Assembly (NCBI GenBank): GCA_020073245.1
Contig: JAIQFQ010000010.1
Location: forward strand, 1-64,000
Length of the DNA stretch: 64,000 nt
Direction: 5' to 3'
From: Terriglobia bacterium
Lineage (GTDB): Bacteria > Acidobacteriota > Thermoanaerobaculia > Thermoanaerobaculales > Thermoanaerobaculaceae
Within the stretch, counting starts at the first letter, position 1. Each line of letters begins with the position of its first letter. Made by a program: the position numbers and the translations under genes. Below, one piece after another: positions 58,038 to 64,000 of this stretch. The notes under the pieces are model-generated. The model made no database searches. It had not been told where the DNA came from and was given only the letters and a program-made list of their open reading frames with translations.

Positions 58038-58946
58038 ATGAGAACGCCGGACGGAACTGGACGCCGCCCCGGAAGTCACTTCGGGCGGCGCCTCACCCTG
58101 TGCGCCGCGGCCTTCGGCGCCGTCGCGGGTTGCTCGCCGCAATCGCCTCGCCCGCTGGTATCGCTCCCGGTCGCGGCGCAAGCGTGGGCCCCGGCGCTGG
58201 CGGCCACCCACGAGCCTCTCTCGGCTGCGCTTGCCGCCATCGCCGATTCCGGTACGGAATCCGCATGGCACCGGCGATGCGACGATGTCTTTCGGGACTA
58301 TCTCGCGACGCTTAGCCGCAACGGACCGTTCTCACGCCCCGAACTGTTTCCTTCCGGCGACGATGTACTCGCCTACCTCGTCGACGCTCACGTCGCGTGG
58401 ACCCTGGCGCTTGCCAGATCCTCAGACCTTGGCGGGGCGGGAGTGGCCGAGCTCCGGGACGCACCCATCTCGCTCGACGGCCGAACGACCTCCCTGCGGG
58501 CGCTCGCAGGCGAAATCGCCTGGCGCGCACCGTGGGAACCCCGCCTGGCGCTCTTCCTCAACCCCGGGTGGCGAGGCGGCCCTCCCCTGCCTTCAAGCGC
58601 ACTGGAGGGGCGAGCCATCGACTGGCAGCTGACGCTCCAGGCCGAGCGGTGCGGAAAGGCTGTCGGGTTCTGGACGCTCGACACGACAAGGAAGCAGCTC
58701 TCGGTGTCGCCGTACACCGAGCTGATGTGGGGGCTCCCGGCCACCCAACCGGCCCGAGCCCGGAGGCTCCTCGACGTGGTGCCCCCGCCGCAGCGGTTGT
58801 TGGACGCCGTGCTCACGACATGCGGTACCGCGCTTCAGCGCTGCACCGTGGTTCTGGCGCCGATGGACTTCGGCCGTCTCTTCATGCCGGAGAAGACCAA
58901 CGGCGAGCAGAGGTATGCCCACGGCTCCGGCAACCGCCGCTCCTGA
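58038..58946 (+). CDS. predicted lipoprotein of unknown function
   Basis: I do not recognise this 302-residue protein. Basic N-terminus, hydrophobic stretch and a lipobox-like AVAGC put a lipidated Cys near residue 32. The mature part is mostly helical, with four further cysteines (CDDVF, ERCGK, TTCGTALQRC). No catalytic motif stands out. It lies between the DUF6600 gene and an aminotransferase gene, with its own promoter, so no functional link can be drawn. Confidence 0.65.
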   Translation: MRTPDGTGRRPGSHFGRRLTLCAAAFGAVAGCSPQSPRPLVSLPVAAQAWAPALAATHEPLSAALAAIADSGTESAWHRRCDDVFRDYLATLSRNGPFSRPELFPSGDDVLAYLVDAHVAWTLALARSSDLGGAGVAELRDAPISLDGRTTSLRALAGEIAWRAPWEPRLALFLNPGWRGGPPLPSSALEGRAIDWQLTLQAERCGKAVGFWTLDTTRKQLSVSPYTELMWGLPATQPARARRLLDVVPPPQRLLDAVLTTCGTALQRCTVVLAPMDFGRLFMPEKTNGEQRYAHGSGNRRS

Positions 58947-59066
58947 GCCCCCGGGCCCTGGGCCATCCGCATTCGATGCGTGCCTTGGTCCGGCTCTGAT
59001 CCGCCTTTGGTGTTCGAACTGCCCTGGCTGAGATCGCGGCGTCGGGAGGGCGGAGCCGACGGCGGG

Positions 59067-59072
59067 TATACT
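59067..59072 (+). promoter_or_regulatory. -10 box (TATACT) of leaderless aminotransferase gene
   Basis: TATACT ends six bases before the GTG at 59079. Its position supports that GTG over the earlier in-frame start at 58980. Confidence 0.55.
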
Positions 59073-59078
59073 CGGGCG

Positions 59079-60215
59079 GTGCCGCTGGACCTGGCTCGCT
59101 GGCTTCCCGAATTCCCCGTGCGCCAGCACTGTTTCTATCTCAATCACGCCGCCGTGGCCCCGCTTCCCCAACGAGTGGCCGACGCAATGCGGGCGCGCAT
59201 CGGCGAGCAGGAGAGCACGGGCTCCCATCTCTGGGAGCGCTGGCGGGAGACCGAGCTGTCCGCGCGGGTCCTGGCCGCCGAACTCGTCGGTTGCCGCCCC
59301 GAGGATGTCTCGCTCGTTCGGAGTACGTCCGAGGGGCTCTCCCTGGTGGCCCAGGGCCTGACGTGGAAGAAGGGCGATGCGGTGCTGGTTGGCGAGGAGG
59401 AGTTCGCCGCCAACGTCGCTCCGTATCTCGCACTGCAGCGGCGAGGAGTCGGCGTGCGACGTTTTGCGACCCCCGGCGGCCGGATCCAGCCCGACTTGGT
59501 GCTGCCGTTTCTGAAGCCGCCGGTCCGGCTGCTCGCCCTCTCCTGGGTCGCCTTCCACACCGGGTGGGTGGCCCCCGTTGCCGATCTCACCCGGGCTGCG
59601 CACGAGCGCGGGATTCTGGTCGTCCTCGACGCGATCCAGGGACTCGGGGTATTGCCCGACCGGTTCAACGACCTCGGCGTTGACGCGCTCGTGGCCGATG
59701 GCCACAAGTGGCTGCTCGGCCCCGAAGGCGTGGGCGTGATGGTCACCACGCCGGCGCTCCGGACCGCGCTCCACCCCGTCCTGGCGGGATGGCTCAACGT
59801 GCGCCGCCCGGACCGCCAGCTGTTCTTGCACGAGCTCGAATTTCACGAGGACGGCCGGAAGTTCGAGCCGGGTGCCACTCCCAACATCCTCGTTGCCGGG
59901 CTCGCGGCCGCGCTCGACCTCCTTCTCGAAGCCGGCCTCGACGAGGTCCATTCTCGCGTTGTGAGCCACGCGCGCACCCTGACCCAGCTGCTCCTCAAAG
60001 CGGCCTGGCGCGTCGGGTCCCCCGGCTCGGGCCACCCGATCGCCGGGATCGTTGCCGCGCGACACCCGCTTCTGCCGGTAGACGACGTCGCGCGTCGGCT
60101 GCGCGAGCGCCACATCGAGGTGACGGCGCGGCAGGGATGGGTCCGATTCTCGCCCCACTTCTACGCCACGGCCGGCGAACTCGAAGCCCTCGGAGTGATC
60201 CTCGGTAAACTATAA
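59079..60215 (+). CDS. class V aminotransferase (cysteine desulfurase-like fold)
   Basis: A 378-residue PLP enzyme of the fold-type I, class V group. CFYLNHAAVAPLP opens the fold; RSTSEGLSLVAQGL binds the cofactor phosphate; VVLDAIQGLGVLP carries the PLP Asp. The Schiff-base lysine is in ADGHKWLLGPEG. The usual catalytic Cys loop of desulfurases is not evident, so an isopenicillin-N-epimerase-like or other aminotransferase/lyase role is likelier than sulfur mobilisation. GTG 59079 follows TATACT by six bases. Confidence 0.88.
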   Translation: MPLDLARWLPEFPVRQHCFYLNHAAVAPLPQRVADAMRARIGEQESTGSHLWERWRETELSARVLAAELVGCRPEDVSLVRSTSEGLSLVAQGLTWKKGDAVLVGEEEFAANVAPYLALQRRGVGVRRFATPGGRIQPDLVLPFLKPPVRLLALSWVAFHTGWVAPVADLTRAAHERGILVVLDAIQGLGVLPDRFNDLGVDALVADGHKWLLGPEGVGVMVTTPALRTALHPVLAGWLNVRRPDRQLFLHELEFHEDGRKFEPGATPNILVAGLAAALDLLLEAGLDEVHSRVVSHARTLTQLLLKAAWRVGSPGSGHPIAGIVAARHPLLPVDDVARRLRERHIEVTARQGWVRFSPHFYATAGELEALGVILGKL

Positions 60216-60225
60216 CGAGACGAGG

Positions 60226-60231
60226 TACAAT
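60226..60231 (+). promoter_or_regulatory. -10 box (TACAAT) of leaderless flavoprotein gene
   Basis: TACAAT ends six bases before the ATG at 60238, in an unusually AT-rich stretch (TATAAC is also seen at 60211-60216). Confidence 0.6.
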
Positions 60232-60237
60232 TTAGCG

Positions 60238-61542
60238 ATGGCGAAGGAACGCACCATGGACGTGCTGATCCTCGGCGGAGGTCCTGCCGGCAGCACGGTC
60301 GGAGCGCTCCTCGCGGAAGCAGGCATCCACACCGCGATCGTCGAAGGTGAACCATTCCCGCGCTTTCATGTCGGCGAGTCGTTGTTGCCTCACACCCTGC
60401 CGCTGCTCGAACGGCTCGGGGTCCACGAGACGGTACGGTCCTTGCCGCACACCCGCCAGAAGGACGGTGCCAGTTTCGTCACGCATGACGGCAGCAAACA
60501 CGTCGTCTATTGGTTCGATGAGGCCGTCCAGCCGGCCATCCCCCACGCGTACCAGGTGCGACGTGACGAGTTCGACGCGGCCCTGCTCGCCAATGCGGTC
60601 GGGAAGGGGGCCGAGCTCCTGGAAGGGTGGCACGCCATAGCGCCTCGGTGGGACTCCAGGCGCCTCACGGGGCTCCTCGTGCGTGACCCTGCCGGCGGGG
60701 AGCAGGTTCTCCGGTTCCGCGCTTTTCTGGACGCGAGCGGGCAGTCGTCATTCCTCGCGAGCCGCATGGGCTGGCGCTTCCCGTACCCGCAACACCGCAA
60801 GGTGGCCGCTGTCTCGCACTTCAAGGGGGTCAGCCTGCCCGCCGGCAGGGAGGCCGGCAACATCACGATCGCCCTGGCCGCTGGCGGCTGGTTCTGGCTG
60901 ATCCCATTTGCGGACGACACCGTGTCGGTCGGGGCCGTCCTCGACGTCGAGAGGTGGCAAGCCTCGGCAGGAACGCCGGAAACCCTGTTCGGGGCAGCCG
61001 TCGAGGCGACTCCTGAACTCCAGCGAAGGCTCGCAAACGCCGAGCGGTTGATTCCGTTCAGGGCGATCCAAAATTTCTCTTACCGGGTGATGCAGATAGG
61101 TGGCGATGGCTACTGCTTGGTCGGCGACGCGGCGGGTTTCCTGGATCCGATCTTCTCGACCGGCGTATTCCTCGCCACCACAACGGCAGCCTCGGCAGCC
61201 GGAGACATCATCGACGCTCTGGCCCGGCACGCTCGGATGGATACCAGCGACTTCGGGCCGACCATCTCCCTCACCCGGAGCCTCCATCGGTTGTTTTTCT
61301 CGCTCATCAGGTCCTACTACGATGCGAACTTCCTGTCGTTCTTCTTCAACCCGAGCAACGCCTTCCAGCTGCAGGCTGCAACCGTCTCGCTGCTGGCGGC
61401 CGATGTGGTGCGACCCGGGCGCTGGAGGCGGACCGCTCGGTTCCGTGCGCTGCAGGGCCTTGCCCGTCTCCAGCAGATGGCCGCACGCCTCGGCCACCCA
61501 ATCGTGGAGCCCCTGACGGTCGGGCCAACGAGCGTCACATGA
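60238..61542 (+). CDS. FAD-dependent oxidoreductase, tryptophan-halogenase/geranylgeranyl-reductase-like
   Basis: A 434-residue flavoprotein. The dinucleotide fold GGGPAGSTVGALLAEAG is followed by FPRFHVGESLLPHTLPLLERLG, typical of flavin-dependent halogenases and related reductases. The GGWFWLIPF segment resembles the halogenase WxWxIP motif, and DAAGFLDPIFSTGVFLA is the second FAD motif. The halogenase catalytic Lys cannot be assigned by eye, so halogenation is not claimed. It is co-directional with an ABC exporter 16 bases downstream. Confidence 0.85.
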   Translation: MAKERTMDVLILGGGPAGSTVGALLAEAGIHTAIVEGEPFPRFHVGESLLPHTLPLLERLGVHETVRSLPHTRQKDGASFVTHDGSKHVVYWFDEAVQPAIPHAYQVRRDEFDAALLANAVGKGAELLEGWHAIAPRWDSRRLTGLLVRDPAGGEQVLRFRAFLDASGQSSFLASRMGWRFPYPQHRKVAAVSHFKGVSLPAGREAGNITIALAAGGWFWLIPFADDTVSVGAVLDVERWQASAGTPETLFGAAVEATPELQRRLANAERLIPFRAIQNFSYRVMQIGGDGYCLVGDAAGFLDPIFSTGVFLATTTAASAAGDIIDALARHARMDTSDFGPTISLTRSLHRLFFSLIRSYYDANFLSFFFNPSNAFQLQAATVSLLAADVVRPGRWRRTARFRALQGLARLQQMAARLGHPIVEPLTVGPTSVT

Positions 61543-61558
61543 GTACCGGGAACCTGCG

Positions 61559-63427
61559 ATGAACGCCATTTCCGACGTCGCGGCCGGGACCACCGAAGCC
61601 CCAGACGAGCGGACCCTCCTGCGCTGGCTCCTCAAATGGGCTCTCCCGCACCGGCGACGGATCGTTGCGGCGATCGTCCTCGTCCTGGCGGGCTCAGCGT
61701 TTCAAGTCGCGGGCCCGCTCCTGACCGCAGCTGCAATCGATCTCTACATGAAGCCCCAGGCCGCCACCGGTGCTCAGCACGTGCTCCATTTCATTCAGGC
61801 GCTGCATCTGCCGAGTTCGGGCGGCGCCGGCCTCATGACGGTGGTAGGGCTCTACTTCGCGAGTCTGCTCGGATCCGCGGTCCTCCTGATCCTCCAGGCG
61901 CGCACGATGCTGATCACCGGCCAACTCGTGATGCGTGACCTGCGCGACGCGCTCTTCGCGCACCTCCAGCGCCTCGAGGTCGCCTGGTTCAGCCGGACAC
62001 CGGCCGGACGAGTCATCACCCGGCTAACAAGCGACGTCGAGGCGCTCAACGAGCTCTTCACCTCCGGCCTGGTCGACATCCTTGCCGACCTGTCCGTGCT
62101 GGGCGGAATCGCCGCCATTCTGTTCGCCCTGGACTGGCGTCTCGCCCTCGTCGCGTTTGCCGTGCTGCCTTTCATGATCCTGTTGTCCGGGTGGTTCCGC
62201 GGACGAGCTCGTACGATCTACCGCGAGGTTCGAACGCGCATTGCCGCAATCAACACGCACCTGCAGGAGCATCTCGCCGGGATGTCGGTAGTCCAACTGG
62301 CCCGTGCCGAGGGCCGCACCTCGGCTGCTTTCAAAGAGCTGGACGCCAAGCACCGCGACGTCAACATCCGCGGCGTCTTCTACTACGCGGTGTTCTACCC
62401 AATGGTGGAGCTCCTCATCGCGGCCGGCATGGCGCTGTTGCTGGTGTTCGGTGGGGTCTGGAAGTACGCGGGTACTCTGTCGATCGGCGTGCTCTACGCC
62501 TTCCTGCAGTACGTGCAGCGCTTCTTCAGACCGATCGCTGACCTTGCCGAGAACTACAACATCCTTCAAACATCGTTCGCCGCCGCGGAACGCCTGAAGG
62601 GACTCCTTGGCACCGAGCCCGGCATCGTCCAGCCGGTGACCCCCCTCGCACCGCCGGGTCGTGTGGGTACGTTCGAATTCGACGCGGTCTGGTTCGCCTA
62701 CGAGGAGGAGAACTGGGTCCTGCGGGACATCGGTTTTGCCGCCCGCTCCGGCGAGCGTCTCGCCGTTGTGGGCCACACCGGCGCCGGAAAGAGCACCCTC
62801 GTCAACCTCCTGCTGCGTTTCTACGACGTACAACGTGGTGGCGTGCTCGTGGCGGGAGCGGACGTGCGTCGCTGGGATCTCGCGCAGCTCCGACGGCGTT
62901 TCGCGGCCGTGCTGCAGGAGATCGATTGCTTCGCCGGCACCCTTCGGGAGAACGTTTCGCTCGGCCGTAGAGGGGTCGACGACAGGCGAATGCGTTGGGC
63001 GCTCGAGCAGGTCGGCGCCGCAACTCTCCTCGACAGGCTTCCGCAGGGCCTGGACACGGTTCTCGGTGAGCGTGGGACCGGGCTTTCAGTCGGCGAGCGT
63101 CAACTCGTCTCGTTCGCCCGGGCGCTCGTTGGCGACCCTGAGTTCCTCCTGCTGGACGAGGCGACGTCGTCCGTCGACCCGCTCACCGAAGCGGTCATCC
63201 AGCGGGCTCTCGAGAGACTCCTCGCCGGGCGCACCGCGCTCATCATCGCCCACCGTCTCGCCACGGTCGTGGGATGCGACAGGGTCCTTGTGATGCACTC
63301 AGGGCGTCTCGTCGAGCAGGGACACCACGAGGAGCTTCTCGCCCGCGGTGGGCTGTACCGCGCGCTCTACGAGCTCCAGCTGTTGCGCCCAACGAGCGAG
63401 GGTGAGCGGGCCGCTGGTCTTCCCTGA
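61559..63427 (+). CDS. ABC exporter, fused membrane and ATPase domains
   Basis: A 622-residue half-transporter working as a homodimer. Six membrane helices (first IVAAIVLVLAGSAFQVAGPLL) span about 30-330, then the ATPase: Walker A GHTGAGKSTLVNLLLRFYD, Q-loop LQEIDCFAGTLRENVSLGRRG, Walker B FLLLDEATSSVD, H-loop IIAHRLATV. The signature is LSVGERQ rather than LSGGQ, a mild departure. It probably exports a lipid, peptide or small molecule, perhaps the product of the adjacent flavoprotein (inference). Confidence 0.93.
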   Translation: MNAISDVAAGTTEAPDERTLLRWLLKWALPHRRRIVAAIVLVLAGSAFQVAGPLLTAAAIDLYMKPQAATGAQHVLHFIQALHLPSSGGAGLMTVVGLYFASLLGSAVLLILQARTMLITGQLVMRDLRDALFAHLQRLEVAWFSRTPAGRVITRLTSDVEALNELFTSGLVDILADLSVLGGIAAILFALDWRLALVAFAVLPFMILLSGWFRGRARTIYREVRTRIAAINTHLQEHLAGMSVVQLARAEGRTSAAFKELDAKHRDVNIRGVFYYAVFYPMVELLIAAGMALLLVFGGVWKYAGTLSIGVLYAFLQYVQRFFRPIADLAENYNILQTSFAAAERLKGLLGTEPGIVQPVTPLAPPGRVGTFEFDAVWFAYEEENWVLRDIGFAARSGERLAVVGHTGAGKSTLVNLLLRFYDVQRGGVLVAGADVRRWDLAQLRRRFAAVLQEIDCFAGTLRENVSLGRRGVDDRRMRWALEQVGAATLLDRLPQGLDTVLGERGTGLSVGERQLVSFARALVGDPEFLLLDEATSSVDPLTEAVIQRALERLLAGRTALIIAHRLATVVGCDRVLVMHSGRLVEQGHHEELLARGGLYRALYELQLLRPTSEGERAAGLP

Positions 63428-63438
63428 GAACCTTCCGA

Positions 63439-64000
63439 TCAGTGGGCGACAGCTCTGGGGAACACACCCGTTGCTGCGCGATCGCGGGTGCCCAGGACGA
63501 GCGAAGGGTTCGCGACCGGCACGCCGACGGAGTTGCCCCACTCCGTCCAGGACCCGTCGTAGTTCCGCACCCGGCGATATCCCATCAGCTCGTGGAGGAC
63601 GAACCAGGTCAGCGAAGAACGTTCGCCGATCCTACAGTAGACAATGATGTCCTTGTCCGGCGTGATCCCCGCGCCCTCGTAGAGTCGGCGGATCTCCCCT
63701 GCGCTTCTGAACGTCCAGTCGGTGTTCACCGCCCTCCCCCAGGGGATGTTGACCGCGGCAGGTATGTGGCCGCCCCTCAGCGCGCCCTCCTGTGGGTAGC
63801 CGGCCATCTGCACGAGCTGGCCGGAGTACTCGGCTGGGGTTCTCACGTCGACCAGCGAATGGGCCGCCGGGAGGCGGACCACGAGCTGCCGTGGGCTCGG
63901 GTTGCCGATGTGGCGCATGACGTCGGTCCTGAACGCGCGCAGCCCGGGGTTCCTCTCGGCCACCACGTAGCGAGTCTCCGGTGGCAGCGTCGGTGCGGAC
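63439..64000 (-). CDS. thiosulfate sulfurtransferase (rhodanese), 5' end beyond window
   Basis: The C-terminal rhodanese domain of a two-domain sulfurtransferase. The frame stays open to the right edge, so the N-terminal part is missing; the GTG at 63966 is probably internal. The Asp of [12 protein letters not shown] is followed by [13 protein letters not shown] and the active-site Cys loop [17 protein letters not shown], the CRIGER form seen in CysA-type thiosulfate:cyanide sulfurtransferases. The end converges on the ABC exporter gene with an 11-base gap. Confidence 0.9.
   Translation of the reverse strand, partial: SAPTLPPETRYVVAERNPGLRAFRTDVMRHIGNPSPRQLVVRLPAAHSLVDVRTPAEYSGQLVQMAGYPQEGALRGGHIPAAVNIPWGRAVNTDWTFRSAGEIRRLYEGAGITPDKDIIVYCRIGERSSLTWFVLHELMGYRRVRNYDGSWTEWGNSVGVPVANPSLVLGTRDRAATGVFPRAVAH

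Noticed and set aside
60238-61542. Naming the flavoprotein a tryptophan halogenase
   Set aside because: The catalytic Lys and full WxWxIP motif could not be confirmed by eye; only the broader family is supported.

Overview
The window is a GC-rich, densely packed bacterial chromosome segment with 58 confident or probable protein genes, many overlapping by 1-29 bases. Gene content suggests Acidobacteriota, perhaps a Thermoanaerobaculia-like lineage: paired M16 peptidases, a FecR/DUF6600 tryptophan-rich surface protein, a secreted protein of Ig-like modules each carrying an Arg-Pro-Asp motif, a complete-looking hppD-fahA-hmgA cluster, and mixed housekeeping genes. This placement is inferred from gene content only. 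No rRNA, tRNA or CRISPR array was found.

Left edge (1-1.8 kb): the 3' part of a tyrosine recombinase, a short gene-free stretch with a degenerate direct repeat, then a DnaC/IstB-like ATPase. From 1.8 to 3.4 kb, mutY is translationally coupled to a Nudix hydrolase. From 3.4 to 9.5 kb a minus-strand overlapping operon runs: zinc dehydrogenase, pcnB, ligA, an orphan NtrC-type sigma-54 activator and a small conserved-looking protein. From 9.5 to 12.4 kb are the Ig-module secreted protein, with its own promoter and terminator, and an HDAC-like deacetylase. From 12.4 to 16.8 kb a coupled plus-strand run carries a flippase-like membrane protein, a 21-codon NrdR-like mini-ORF, hsp20, lon and a DUF2062 protein. 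From 17 to 27.2 kb: UDP-glucuronate decarboxylase, an acyl-CoA dehydrogenase, a minus-strand set (skp, YfgM-like TPR protein, pyrimidine phosphorylase, ABC-F ATPase), an alcohol dehydrogenase/radical-SAM pair and HolC. From 27.3 to 36.8 kb: an M16 pair, an M2/M3-type metallopeptidase, patatin, thioesterase, an NTF2-like protein, and UDGb-menA-queF.

From 36.8 to 40.5 kb are a TPR/double cyclic-nucleotide-binding protein and typA, the latter with an attenuator-like leader. From 40.5 to 51.6 kb one long minus-strand run joins tyrosine catabolism (hppD, fahA, hmgA, a flavin reductase) to an acyl-CoA synthetase, two tandem LeuA/HMG-CoA-lyase-superfamily paralogues, sucCD and ndk. This would carry tyrosine to fumarate and acetoacetate and on into CoA thioesters and the TCA cycle. 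An enoyl-CoA hydratase lies just upstream. From 52.6 to 64 kb a plus-strand region holds a transglutaminase/TPR lipoprotein, a SpoIIE phosphatase, a hexapeptide-repeat protein, the DUF6600 protein behind a textbook sigma-54 promoter, an unknown lipoprotein, a class V aminotransferase, a halogenase-like flavoprotein with an ABC exporter, and a truncated rhodanese at the right edge.

The most striking genome-level signal is regulatory. At least eight genes have a TATACT/TAGAAT/TACACT/TACAAT-type -10 box ending 6-7 bases before the start codon, which predicts leaderless mRNAs. Genes inside operons instead carry GGAGG-type ribosome sites. Two clean palindromic operators were also found, at hppD and at the enoyl-CoA hydratase gene.
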